Below are positions 44,101 to 56,524 of a stretch of DNA of 64,000 bases, piece after piece. The notes under the pieces were generated by a model. The model was not told where the DNA came from, did no database searches, and saw only the letters and a list, made by a program, of their open reading frames with translations. Position 1 is the first letter of the stretch. Every line of letters starts with the position of its first letter. Location of the stretch: assembly GCF_020360975.1 (NCBI RefSeq), contig NW_025408687.1, positions 310,001-374,000 on the forward strand, in the 5' to 3' direction. Source of the DNA: Hirsutella rhossiliensis. Lineage: Eukaryota; Ascomycota; Sordariomycetes; Hypocreales; Ophiocordycipitaceae. The position numbers and the translations under genes were made by a program.

Positions 44101-47100
44101 GCAGAAAGATTAGGGGGTGCTATAATAGAAAAGGCCCGTACGATAAGACTTACTATAAGGCTTCTATACGACCTTTAGAGAGAAGTCGTTAAGACCGCCT
44201 ATTACCTTCGGAACCGGACCCTTAGGGACCTAAAGGACCCTAGGGAACTAAACTAAGGAATAGACTAGAAATCCCCCCTCGAGCTCTTTACGAAAAAGAG
44301 GGCCTCGCTAGCCTACCTTCTTACCTACGGCTATAAGGCATACGTAATAACTACCGATGTATAGCTAAAAAGGAAGAAGAAAAGAAAGCTTAATCCGAGA
44401 GCCTTTATTAGTTACCTCGTTAGTTATAATTCTACGAATATCTTCCGGATCTAGATTCCTCTTTTACGGAAGGTTATTTCGACTAGGGATATAATTTTCG
44501 ACGAATCTAGCTTCTTCGATAGAAAGAGGGATTAATAGCCCCTCTTACTCTCTTAACGTTAGCTAATTTAAAAGATTTAAATCCCCCCTTCCTAATAGTC
44601 TTAAGAAGAGGTCCTAGATAAGGAAACGGAAGAAGAAACCGACGTCGAAGTAGTCGAGGATAACGCCGACTTTAAAGAGGAAGCTGCTAGATTAGATAAT
44701 CTAGACGAAGAAGGAGACTATAGGAAAGCGGTAGAGCTAGAATACGCCTACCTCCCTACGCCTCCTCTTACGGAATAAGAAGAAGATCTAAAAGCAGCTT
44801 TTTTAGTTAGTCTTCCCGTCTCGACCCCTAAGGGGGTAGGAAAGGCACCTCTCTTAAAGGATTACCCGGCTGCCTTTTTATCCCTACTTCGAGAAGCAAA
44901 GGAAGGTATAGGGCCCGATACTAAAGAAGACTATCCTCTCCCCTATTTCGATCGTTTTTCTAACTTCTATCTAACGCCTATAGAAGACGGTTCCTACGGA
45001 GCATTTATAGTAGGCCGGCTCTTTAAGCTATAGCTATTAGCAAGGAAGGTATATAAAAGAGACCTCCCGGTCCTACTAGCAAACTAGACGTAGCTAGAAA
45101 AACACCCCTTTAGAGACTAGTTTTTCTAGGCCTAGAAAGACTACCTAGCCTTATACGAGGAAATAAGGTCTTTTAAAAAGGTCCTTAAGGAAAAGGTAAG
45201 AGGAAAATAGGTCCTTAGCTATAAGTAGGTCTTTATCTATAAGACTAATAAATATAGCTTCCTTTAGAAGTATAAAGCCCGGCTAGTTATCTATAGGAAT
45301 TAATAGGAAAAAGGGGATCTACCTACTAGGGCAACTACCTTAGTAGGGATGTCTTTTCGGACCCTTATAGCTATAGTAGCAGAATTCGACCTCGAGCTCG
45401 ATTAGATAGATATAGTTAACGCCTTTATTAACTGCCCTCTTAAGGAAGAAGAAGTTATCTATATACGACTTCCTCTTAGTTTCTAATAGCTAGGAAAGGT
45501 TCTACGGCTTAGGAAAGCTTTATATAGACTACGAAGATTACCCCTTCTATAGTAATAGCATTTAATAGGTTCCCTCGAAGCCCTAGGCTTTAAGAAAGTC
45601 CCTTAGGAACCGTATATAGTATAGAAGGGTAAAATTACGGTCTTTTTTTACGTTAACGATATTATCTAGGCCTACCTAAAAGAGGAAGAAGTAACTACTA
45701 GGGAGGCTATAAAAGGCCTATAAGAAAGGTATAAGATAACTAAGCTAGGGGAGCTAAAGTGGTTCCTAGGGATATAAATCCTTCGGAATAGGTCCTAACG
45801 GACTATCTAGCTTACCTAGGACGCCTATATCGATAAGGTCGCTTATAAATTCCTCCTTAATTCCCTTAATAAGAAGCTTTCCTCTACGCTTATATTAGAC
45901 GAAGAGCTTTTACCTAATCCGTCCTTTTAAGCTAGGGAGCAAGAGAAATACTAATATTAATAGAAGGTAGGCTCCCTGCTTTTTTTAGCTATTTTTACTA
46001 GACCGGATATCTTTTTTACGTTCTCTTAGCTAGCTAAGCATAACTAGAATCCTAGCCCTAGGCATTAAGAAGTAGTAGATAGAGCTATCCTTTATCTCTA
46101 ATTAACGAGATTATATAGTCTACGCCTAGGAGGGTAGGGAAGGAAATTAGCTACTAAAATCTTCTTTTATTTAAGCGATTCGTCCTTTACGGATAATTCC
46201 TTAGATAGAAAGAGCTTATAAGGGTATATTATATCCCTTTTTAGAGGAACTATTGCTTAGAGAGCTTCGAAGCAAGCTACCGTTACGACTTCTAGTACGG
46301 AGGCAGAGCTACTAGCTCTTTTAGAAGCGTTAAAAGAGGCGATTTTCCTTAGCCGGCTACTAATATCTCTACGACTATAAATTCCGACCCTATTAGCTAT
46401 AGAATGCGATAATACGTAGACTATATAAATTCTTATAGAAAATAGTAAGTTATCGACCTAGCTATAGTATATCGATATTTACTAGTATTAGTTACGCTAA
46501 GAGGTCTAAAGGGGACTTATTTCCGTTCGTTAGGTTCTAACGGCATTAATAAAAGCTAACGGTCTTATAAAGCCCTTACTAAAGTAGAAGCTAGCTGTCT
46601 TTTTATAGTAAATTAGGCTAGAAGACGTTCGAGAGAAGCTATCCTTAGAAGCCTGCCTTAAGAGTCTATAAGAGGAGCTAATAGCACGTAGGAGGAAGGA
46701 GACGTCTATAGCTAAAGAGAGGAATTAAGACTTATCTTAAAGGAGGGCCCCTAGCTTAATTAGGACTTATTCTTCTTAAAGGCCCCCTTTTTAGGGACTT
46801 ATCCTTAGAGAAGCCCCCCTTTCTTATAGGACTTAATTTCCTCCTTAAGGCCCCTTTTCCTAAAGTAGGTCTAAAAGAGCCCGGGGCTAAAACCCGGATT
46901 TCTTAAGTAGGGGATAAGTATAGACTAAGACCTCCTCTATACGCTTACCGGCCTAGGTATTTAGCTTTACCCTTTCTATAAGGGCAGGCTATAGCTAAGG
47001 GGGTGTGTCGCGAAGCGTAGCTTAATTTCGTAGTTCTCGGAGATATCCCTTAGTACGAGGGACCTAGGAAGCTAAAAAATAGGTTTTAAGGAAGGAGCTA

Positions 47101-47481
47101 AAAGGAGGTATAGAGAGGAGGGTAGGGGTAAGAGGGGAAGTAGAAGTAGCGATAGCTTCCTATAGAAGTAGCGAGAGATAAGACGGATATACCGGCAACG
47201 GCTAGAAAGGAGGGGAAAAACTAGTAAAAAGCTCGGTAGTCGAAAGGATATTAGTAGCTTCTTTAAGTAGGATCTTCTTTATTAATCGAGATGCTAGATA
47301 GGTATAAAGAGGGGCGTTAGATAGAGGAAAGAAGGATAATTAAGGCAATATAATAATTACTCCCTTACTATAATTACTACTCCTATAAGAATTAAATCTC
47401 TCTGCCCTGCTTATCCGACCCCTTACTTTTAATTTTACCTTTATATATTTTTATGCACTTCTTATATTTCTCTCCGCGAGA
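41163..47481 (+). mobile_element. Ty1/copia element B, complete, RIP-inactivated
   Basis: 6,319 bp with equal 476-bp LTRs (41,163-41,638 and 47,006-47,481) and ACTAT duplicated at 41,158-41,162 and 47,482-47,486, inside copia A in opposite orientation. The left LTR starts TATCGCG, the right still TGTCGCG, which shows a TG-to-TA change. Coding is on the plus strand. Confidence 0.88.
41639..47005 (+). pseudogene. Copia B gag-pol
   Basis: In order: gag with helical coding from about 41,770; an Ala/Pro-rich linker (42,510-42,680); a decayed CCHC knuckle (CLAYKSLGHRLL, near 42,870); protease-like NSSTSLDIYN (about 43,190); integrase with HARLSYLGPLALYKLGQ (43,628), the TDVS catalytic block (43,820) and APNTQAQNGGAERLGG (44,075); RT with NAFINCPLKEEE and YIRLPLSF (45,420-45,480) and FFYVNDI (45,648), where YVDD has become YVND; RNase H with a SFTDNSLDRKS-like block (46,180) and a STEAELLAL block (46,300). 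Gln/Trp codons are widely TAA/TAG. Confidence 0.75.
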
Positions 47482-47486
47482 ACTAT

Positions 47487-49609
47487 AGCGGGTAAATTCG
47501 AAGTTCCTAAACCTTCTTTATTAAATCCCTTTAATTTATTTAAGGTATGATTTTCTTAGGATATATATAGCTCCTTATTTTCTTAGTTTATTATAATATT
47601 TAAACCTAAAAAGTCTTTTATATCTCTTAAGATAGTAAAATCTAAGAATTTAGATAATTCTTTAAATAATCTTTCTTTTATTATAGATTTAAAGGGCCCT
47701 ACTATAAGAAAGTCGTCGATATAAATTACTAAGGCTATACTATAGTCCTTATTTATAAATACTCCTTTATCTATTAAAAGAGGAAGAAATCTAAGTTTAT
47801 TTAGTATAATTTTTAAATAATTATACTAGAGCTTAGGACTTTATTTTAGGCTATATAATACTTTCTTTAGCTTTGCTTTAATTTAACCGGTTTTATATAG
47901 GTCTAGGAATTTAGTTAATTTAATTCCTTTAGCTCTATAAGCTAATATATATTTTAAATAATATTCTTTAAGAGAGTATTCTTCGTAGCCTATAAGAAGA
48001 TCGATATATACTTCGCTATCTATATCGGTATATATAAAGGCATTTATTATATCTATTTATAAAGCTTTAAATTTATAGATAATAGCTAAAATAAGTAGAA
48101 TTTTAATAGATTTAGGTCTAGCTATAGTTAAGAAGGTATTTAGGAAATCTAAGCTATAGATCTACTTAAATCCCTATATTATAAAACGGGCTTTATATTT
48201 TATTATATTACTTTAACTATCCTTCTTAATAGTATAGACCTAGTAGCCTCTTATAGCCTCCCTATCCCTAAGAAGGTAGGAAAATTCCTAAGTTTTATAT
48301 TTAATTAGCTAGATAATTTCCTTAATTATAGCTTCTTTCTAAAATGCTATTTTAGGGCTATTTATTGCCTATTTATAGGTCTTTAAAATTTTTAGATACT
48401 AATTTTCTATACTAGCTAGAATTAACTTTATAAAATCGTAGTTTAAAAATAAATTAATATAAAGGTATTCGATATAGTTAGAATCGAACCCTTCTAGCTT
48501 CTTAGGTAATTCTACTACTATTTTACTAGTAGTAGGAATAGGATCGTTATTTAGAGACTCTTTTTTTATAGAGGGCAAGGGACCTTTATCTCTAAATTCT
48601 CTAGTAGCTTCCTTTATATAGATATAGCTTTCTAGCCTATCTTTATTTAAAATAGAATTAAAATCAAAGGTATTATTACTACTAAAGATTTCTAGATTTT
48701 TTATAAATTTATTTTCTAGTATAGTAATATCTCTAGAGATAGTAATCTTTCTCTTAGAAAAATCCTAGATTTTATATATATTTTCTAAATAGCCTACTAT
48801 TATTCTATTAAAAGCTCTATTATCTAGCTTATCTTTAAGGCATTTATTTTTATAATATATAAGGCTACTAAAGGTCTTAATTTTATTTAAGGTCTTAAAG
48901 GGTAGTATTATATTATCCCTCTTTTTTATAGAACTTTTAAATCCTATTATAGAATACGGTAATTTATTATATAAATATATAGCTATTAAAACAGCTTCTC
49001 CCTATAGGTATTTAAGAAGCCTAGTAGTAAATAAAAGAGCTCGTACTTTTTCTAATATTATACGATTTATTCTTTTTATTCTACTATTAGATTTAGGCGT
49101 CCTAGGAAGACTAGAATTAAAGGTAATTCCTTCCTTTTTATAGTAGAGCTTTATTTTATATATAAATTCTTTAGTATTATTAGAAAATGCTTCTCTAATC
49201 CTAGTATTTTTAGGATTATTTTCTACCCTATCTTTAAATTCTAGGAACCTATCTAAAGCTTTTCCTTTTCTTCGAAGAAGGTATATTTCTAGATATTAGG
49301 TTCCTATATCTAAGAAAGAAATATAATAATAATATTTATTATAAGTAGGCACTTTAATTAGCCCTTAAATATCTAATACTACTTTTTTTAAATAGGAATA
49401 AGACTTATATAAAGGTTATTTATTAACCCTATTCGTTACTTTAGCTTTAATATATATTTCGTACTACCTTATTTTATTTTCCTCTTTTAGAGGCATTTTT
49501 ATATATTTATTTTATCTTTTTAATATTTCTAAAATAGCCCTATTATTTATATACCTTAAGCGTAAGTACTAAGTATAAAAATCTATATCCTTTACTTTTA
49601 AAAACGTAA
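47487..49609 (-). pseudogene. Copia A pol, integrase and RT part; YIDD intact
   Basis: Minus-strand coding of the copia RT: a LVIYIDDFL block at about 47,728-47,705 keeps both Asp codons (ATCGACGAC, no TpG). Upstream is the integrase core with a degenerate GVRI-FR-DNA-EFIYKI-like region. Broken by many stops. Confidence 0.6.
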
Positions 49610-50570
49610 TAAGTATAAGGGCTTTTACCTTATATAGGCCTAGACTAGGGTCTAGGCTAAGTCTATATATAAGCGGCCTCCGCGCTTATATAGGCTAGGC
49701 CTATACTTTTCTTTCTTTTCCCCTTTATAGATTATTAACCTTCTTTTAATAGACCGTACCTAAGCCTATACCTCTACCTACTCTATAATAGTATAATCTA
49801 CCCTTTAAATTACCCTCTTTATATCCCTATATATAGAATAGCTATTTTTAGCTACCTTTAAAGCTAACGTTTAATTACCTAGTCTAGTTAAACCGCCCGC
49901 GCTAGCGTATATATACGCGAAATATCTATACTCCTATAGTTATAAAATTAAGGCGAACGTAATACTTAGTTCGCCTAGGTAATTAAGAGCCTCTTATAAT
50001 AGTAGGGCTCCGTATAACTAAGAGCGGTACTACTATACCTTAGTAAGTTCGACGGCTCCTCCGCGGAGCTCGAGCTATAGCTAGTTTATATAAAGGTAAA
50101 GCTCTATACTAATAGCGCCGTAATAAGGGCTATCCGCGCTTAATTCGGCTATCTTTATACGAGCGTATCCCTATACCTATAAAGGTATCTCTTACTATTT
50201 ACGCGTACTAGTATAAATAGACTAGCCGACCTCCTTATAAAGCTCTATACTAATTATAGCGAACCTAATATAGCTAAGTCGGTAGGCTAGGAGCTTATAA
50301 CGCTCTATTAAAAGCAAAATAAAGCTATTCTAGCCTACCTTATATAGTTCGAAGACGTACTTTATTAAGTAAACGTATATAGTTAGCCTAACGCGGTAAA
50401 GTATAATTACTTTATTATAAGCTTAAATATAGATTAGTATACCTATTTAAGCGAAAGGTCTATACTACTAGATACGTATACCGATCTCGTTTACCTTCTT
50501 TACGAGCTTAGTAGTAATAAGTTTCTTTTTTTATCTTCTTCCGTAATATAAAAAGAGGATAACGCTAGTA

Positions 50571-53353
50571 CCCGTTGATCTTGGTGTGGGGCCACAGCAG
50601 CCCAACTAAGTGTCTTCGCCACTTAGTTGGCCCAAAAAATCCGGCACAGCCCAAAAAATCCGGCACAGCAGGGTCCTCAATTTGGGGTGCAAAATCAAGG
50701 GAAATTCTACGCTTCGCTTCATGGTGCCGTCAATGCGACTTCAAATAGCTAAAATATACATGTGATCAATAGCTGCGGATCACCTAAAGACGCAAGTAAC
50801 AACGAAAAGTGAAAAAATCACGTCTTTGGGCCTATTTAGGAGCTGCCGCCTTCCAGTCGAAGAGATAGGAAGACCGCGTTTGTGAGTCCAAATAGACGTA
50901 TTATGTAGTAATTTCGCCTGTTGTGCGTCTCTGAGAGCTATTTTATCCATACCTGTGTTCCTGGAGCGTCTGCTGTATCTTGTTGGACGATCGGGTGCGC
51001 GGTCGAGGGCATGGTGTATCGACTACCGCTTCAACCGCTGCTAACGGCGGCGATGAGGGTATATTCTCTTGCGTGTCGAGTAAATTGTCCTCGTCTTCAT
51101 CGTCGGCGCCATCCTCACTATGTTTGTCAAGATCGAGGCCTGTGAAATAGACGGTATCGTCACTGCCGGGCAACGACGACATATCTGTAAGTGGGCGAGG
51201 TCGGGTCGCTGCGCGCGCCCTGACATCTCTGGCGGAGTTATTTCTCTTCGTGGTATCATAGAAAAGGATTCCTTGGATGGCTCTTTGAGCTCCCGCATGA
51301 GGGTATCGCAACTTTGCTCCAGAGTGTAGAACTCAACGTCTCGTCCCGTAAACTCTAGCCAGGGCTTAAAGTTCAATGTCTTGACTCTGCCATTGACTAA
51401 CTGCTTCTTCCCGACTTTATAGTCTTCTCGGATCTTCTGCATCTCTCCACGAACTCGTTTAAGATGCATCCTTATCTCCTGGCGCGTTTGAAGCCGGGTT
51501 TGCTTTGCCTGGAGCTCCTCATACTCCCGGGTGATGTCGGCCATGCTGGAGCTCGTGATAAACTCTCCGCGCGGCCTGACAATCTTGCCTCTCTTCATTC
51601 GATTCGCATACGCCTGGGTTCGGCTATTCTTATCGCTGACTATGCCCTGGGAATGTGACGCCATCGCGATAGACTCGGTGTTCACTTTCGCAAGAACCCG
51701 CAAGTTTTCTCGTGATGGCGAGCTCATGAGGGCCCATACCGTTGCCGGATATCATTGAGGGCATCCGCGGCGACTTGGAAACGCGTCTCCGAGGGTAGGA
51801 GCGAGGCGTATGCAGGATTGATCGGCTGCTGTTGTCGTAGCTGCTCGTGGAGGATCTTGGTGATCACCGGCGCTGGGTCGACAGGAAAGAGGCCTGTTTT
51901 TCAAATGCCGCCATAATGTTATGCCGCGTGAAGCCAGCCTCATATACGTCCTGAAAAGCTGTGAGAAGTTGACCCGCGAAAATGATATGTTGCCTTCTGC
52001 GAGCGACTTCGAAGCGCTTTCTGATGTGCTGACTTTAGTGGCTGGAATACCCCAACATCAAGCGGCTGCATGGTGGGTGGAATGTGGAGGAAAATAGCAA
52101 TGATGATATCAAACTTGATACAATACTCAGCAAAGTCAAGGGTGGTATGCCCTGTAAAGCCATCCACAACAAGCAATCGGTAGATCTTCTCGTCGTCAGG
52201 CCGTTGGTTTGGCGGCGCCTCCCGCGACTCATCCCCATGTTGGGGCGCCGAAGATGCTCGTCACAGCCGAACCACTCTTCCAGCGAATTTCCTGACTGTT
52301 TTGCTTGCGCTGACGATGCCCAAGACCAGCAGTTGAAATGCCTTGCCCACTCAAGGTGTATCTCTGCGTTGGAAAAGCCAGTTGGCGACTGGGCAAACCG
52401 TACGCCTGTCATGATGTCGATGCCGGCCCAGTTGGTGGTAGGGTAATGTTGGAAAACAAGCCAGGGTGGAAGAGAGTCCCCCACTGCGTTAACTGAGGCA
52501 ATTACCGTGCAGGATTCTCGGTTTGCTGGGTCTAAAACTCGGGGCCGGGTGCTCTTGACTCTAGTGGTGCGCGTGATGAGAACTTGGATGCGTTCTCGCA
52601 GGCACCCAATGCGTATTCCGGCCTCGTCTTCATTCCAGATCTCTGAACTGCCAATACGGTAGCTGGTGATGATTTCTCGAAGCTTTGAGTAGAAAAATTC
52701 GACTTCTTCTACCCCGTGGGCTTCAAAGGACTTCGGGCTCGTTCAACTGCTTTGAGATACGTCTTCGCGATCGCAGGATGACTTCCACGCCAATTGTCAA
52801 GCCAACTTGACGAGACCGGGCGGGCATTGGGATCTCGACGCATTCTTATTGCATTTGCAACAGCTTCAAGTTGCTCTCGTGGCGGGCATGCCGGTGCGTT
52901 CCATCCACTGTACATACGCAACCAGGGCTTCGTCTTCGTCCTCCGTCAGCGCCAATGGACGCCCTGGAGCACGGAAAAGGGTTTCTTATGAAATTAATGG
53001 CTCTCTGTACGGATGAGCTCTTCACATTGTAACGGATGGCCGCATCTCGCACGGAAAGAGGCGTTCTTTTTGGTGTTGTTGAGCGACGAACATCGGCTCT
53101 GGGGTCGCGACGAGACGCCAGAACGGCTTTGCTGCCTCCAGGGTAGCCATGTTATCTGTCATAATGTATTCCGGCAAAAAGATACGTAAATAAAGTCAAG
53201 TTGCGCGAGAAAACGCGGTTGAGATGCATAGGGTTGACGTTTTGGAGGTGGGCTGCTGTGCCGGATTTTTTGGGCTGTGCCGGATTTTTTGGGCCAACTA
53301 AGTGGCGAAGACACTTAGTTGGGCTGCTGTGGCCCCACACCAAGATCAACGGG
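50571..53353 (-). mobile_element. Pogo/Fot-like DNA transposon D, not RIP-mutated
   Basis: 2,783 bp flanked by TA (50,569-50,570; 53,354-53,355). Terminal inverted repeats of 101 bp are identical (50,571-50,671; 53,253-53,353). Each holds a hairpin (CCAACTAAGTG/CACTTAGTTGG around TCTTCGC) and a direct repeat of CCAAAAAATCCGGCACAGC. CA and TG are frequent, in contrast to all surrounding DNA. Coding for a DDE transposase is on the minus strand. Confidence 0.92.
50943..53150 (-). pseudogene. Pogo-type DDE transposase, frameshifted
   Basis: Starts near 53,150 (ATG). The minus strand then has SVRDAAIRYNVKSSSVQRAI (HTH), LALTEDEDEALVAYVQWMER, the CENP-B HTH PVSSSWLDNWRGSHPAIAKT, catalytic block WNEDEAGIRIG (first Asp), LLVVDGFTGHTTLDFAEYC (second Asp) and IPPTMQPLDVGVFQPLK, ending in a coiled-coil and an acidic C-terminus (DLDKHSEDGADDEDEDNLL). 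At least six frame changes separate these blocks, with no splice sites to explain them. The element cannot make a whole transposase. Confidence 0.8.
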
Positions 53354-54276
53354 TAATACTATAGATATCTCTATCTTTACCTCGAGGACTAAGGATAGAA
53401 AGAGGTAGCGATAGGAGGGTCGCTATATAGGCTATAGTAGTAAATCCTATTAGTTTTTAAAGTGCCCGCGCTAGGAGGCGCGGGTAAACGTACTCTTAGT
53501 AATAAAGGGGCGTACGCGCTAGGACGGAAAGGAGGTTAGGTTCGACGATAGCGACTCTAGTAACGAGTAATCTTAGTAATACCTCTATAGGCTTCGTCGG
53601 CGTCCCCTTACGTACGGTAGTAGCTACTATATAGATAGGACGTATACCTATAGCGACTAAAAGGGCGGCTAAGATATAGGAAGGCCGCTAATATAATATA
53701 CCTATAGTAAAAGGGAGTACCTATATAGCCCTATATAGGAGGGAGCGGAGCCTTATATACCGGAGTACTATTCCCTATATTATAGTACTAAGAGCTACTA
53801 CTATACGCCGATATAAGGGGGGCGGGATACTATAAGCTTACTAAAGCTAACTATACGCTATTTTATATACCTTTACTCCCTAGCTAAAAGTACTAAAGCC
53901 TAACTCTTAGGGCGCGGCCCCTACTAATAATATAGTCTATCTAAGAAGCTCGCTTAGGAGGGTATTATACGTTATTTACTAATATTTTTTCCGCGACTAG
54001 GTATATATAGTCCGCGCAAGGGTTCTGTCCTTTTAAGCGCGGTATTAGGTATTATTTAAAGGCGCGCCTCTTTAAAAGCTAGGTAAGGGTATAATATAAG
54101 GGCTTTTACCCTATATAAGCCTAGACTAAGGTCTAGGCTAAGTCTATATATAAGCGGCCTCCGCGCTTATATAAGCTAGGCCTATACTTTTCTTCTTTTT
54201 CCCCTTTATAGATTATTAACCTTCTTTTAACGGACCGTACCTAAGCCTATACCTTTACTTACTCTATAATAATAAG

Positions 54277-55956
54277 GATTAATTAGCTTTTTAATAAAGG
54301 TTTTATAAAAATATAATATAATTTATTTCTAAGAAATCCTTTAGTAAGGACCTTAGCTTTATTATTTAATAAAAGGACTTTATTTCCTCTTATTAAGGCA
54401 TAGGTATTATTAAAATAAGATTAAGATAGTATATTTACCCTTAATTTAAGTATATAAAAGTAGTCTTAAAGGATATACCTTTTTTTATTGTATAGGAACT
54501 TAAATACTAAGTCCCCCTTTCCTTTTACTAATATAAAAAAAGCTTTTCCTTAGTAAACTTTAAACTTAATTTCTTTATAGTTAATAAGGAAATTCTTATT
54601 AAATACTATATACTTAGTAGCTCCGGTATTATATATAAAATTAAAGATCCTTTTATTCTTATAACTAGGAAATCCTTCTTCTCTTACCTTTAAGACTAAT
54701 TCCTTTATTTTAAGAATTAAGGCTTTTAAAGGTCTTAAAAGAAAGTCTTTATTAGCTTCTACTATAAGGGTAATTATAAAGGTTAAAATTACCTATAAAT
54801 CCTTAGACGTATATATAAGGGTTAGAGCTTTAGAGAGGTCTATAAGGTCGATATCTAGGTATATATTTTCTTCTTATAAAGCTATATTTAAGACCTTATT
54901 ACTATCTTTTAAATCGGACTTTAGCTTAGTAATTTAAGCCTTCCTTCTTTTATTAGTAGTAGAAATACTACTAAAAGGGGATTTCTTCTTAAAAGAAAAA
55001 GAAGAAGAAGATTTTCTCTTCTTAGAAATTTAAGTCCTATTATCCTTTTTTCTTTTATTTAATACCTAATAAGCGGAAGCCTTATTTAGGTATAATTTAT
55101 AGTAATTTACTATATAATACCTTGGTTTTTTATATTCCTTATAATAAGGAGTATCTTTAGAATTTCTATAGGATTTCTAAGGCTTCCTTTATATTAGGAA
55201 GGCTTTCTCTAAAGATTTATCTATATCCTTTATTCTTTTAGCTTCGTCTAAAAGGCTAGCTATAAGGGTTTTAAGGGTAAACGCCGTAGAATTATACCTA
55301 AGGCTCTACGTAATATTTATAATATAGCTTCTAAACTCCTTATTAAGGCAATTAAGAATCTATACTATAAGAATAACTTCTAGAATTTCTATATTATAGG
55401 ATTTTAAATCCTCGAAGATTTCCTTTACCTTATAAAGGTATTTCTCTAAATTAGAGTTTAAGGGACTAAGATTAAAGAGCTGCTTAAGACATAGATAATT
55501 TAACGAAAAGTTCGACGGATTTTATAGCTTTTTAAGCTTATCCTACGCTTCTTTAATATTTTTTAGATACTAAATTTATATTAAGGGACTATCTTCGACT
55601 TAAAGGAATATTATAAATAAAGCCTCCGTAGTCTATATATAATTTACTTACTTTAGAGTAGTAATAAGCTTTTCTTTTATAAGGATAGCTTCTATCCTTA
55701 TAGTCTATAAGGTATAATTTAAATTTCCCTTAAGTTTAGTAAATTCGTATTCTTTCTATCTACCTATTTTATATAAATTCGGTATTATTTCGTTTATAGG
55801 GATCGAGAAGTTTAGACGGGAGTTTAAGAGCGTAGGAAGGTAAAAGAAGTTAGGGGAAATTTCGAAAGGAATTTTAATTAAATATTTCGACGAGGAATTT
55901 TAAAGGTATAAGTAGTTAATTTCCTAGCTTAAAAGGAGTAAGCCGGGCTTATAACC
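54277..55956 (-). pseudogene. Copia A gag and protease region
   Basis: Minus-strand gag with a LEKYLYKVKEIFEDLKSYNI block and a degenerate knuckle, a Ser/Lys-rich linker (about 55,020-54,960), then YNTGATKYIVFNKN (about 54,640-54,600), the mutated DSGAT protease motif. Interrupted beyond 54,276 by element C. Confidence 0.65.
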
Positions 55957-56524
55957 TCTTAAGGTATATAAGTAAAAGCGGAATTTTAGGAAATTAATAA
56001 ATTATATAAGACTACGTAATAGAGGGGAAGAAGGAGTATAAGGTAGGATTTTCAACGGAATTTATTAGTAGTATATTAGTATATAGAAGAGGTATTAAAG
56101 TTAATAATTCTATCTCTATCTACTAGTAGATATACTGTCTTATATAGATAATTATAGCTAAACGGAAAAACCTTCCGGGACTAGATTTAGGCTACCGTAT
56201 AGCCCTAAGACTAAGGAATTCCGTAATACCTTAAGTATATCTAGAAGTATCTTAGTTCTACTAATATTTATATTTAAAGGAGGTTAGTCGTGCCGGTATT
56301 CTTAAGAGGTCTTAGCTAGCATTCTAAGCTAGCTCTATTCTTTCGATTCCTAATTATACGATAACCGGCAACCCGTTTAATATATAATAATATATAAAAT
56401 AACGAGCGATTCTTACTCTATAGGATAGGATTCTATCTATAATTAATATACTACTTATTAGCTTATATAATTAAGAGAGTATATTATAGCTACTTTATTT
56501 ATAGTAGGAATACTATTCCTTAAA
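55957..56524 (-). repeat. A 5' LTR
   Basis: 568 bp, same length as the 3' LTR. Differences between the two are mostly C/T and G/A. Confidence 0.8.

Larger units (their letters stand above)
49614..54271 (+). mobile_element. Gag-only LTR element C (non-autonomous), split by pogo D
   Basis: 177-bp LTRs (49,614-49,790 and 54,095-54,271) with ATAAG duplicated at 49,609-49,613 and 54,272-54,276, inside copia A. Removing D leaves only about 1.5 kb of interior. The plus strand shows capsid-like coding (LYTNYSEPNIAKS, AILAYLIQFEDVLYQ; 50,240-50,350) and, after D, a probable decayed zinc knuckle near 53,460. No RT or integrase is present, so it must have moved in trans. Confidence 0.75.
39479..56524 (-). 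mobile_element. Ty1/copia element A, split by B and C
   Basis: 568-bp LTRs (39,479-40,046 and 55,957-56,524) and an AAAGC target duplication in the RT of element E. Internal coding is on the minus strand in three blocks: 55,956-54,277 (gag and protease), 49,609-47,487 (integrase and first part of RT), 41,157-40,047 (end of RT and RNase H). All frames are broken by RIP-type stops. Without the nested B and C the element would be about 6.1 kb. Confidence 0.8.
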
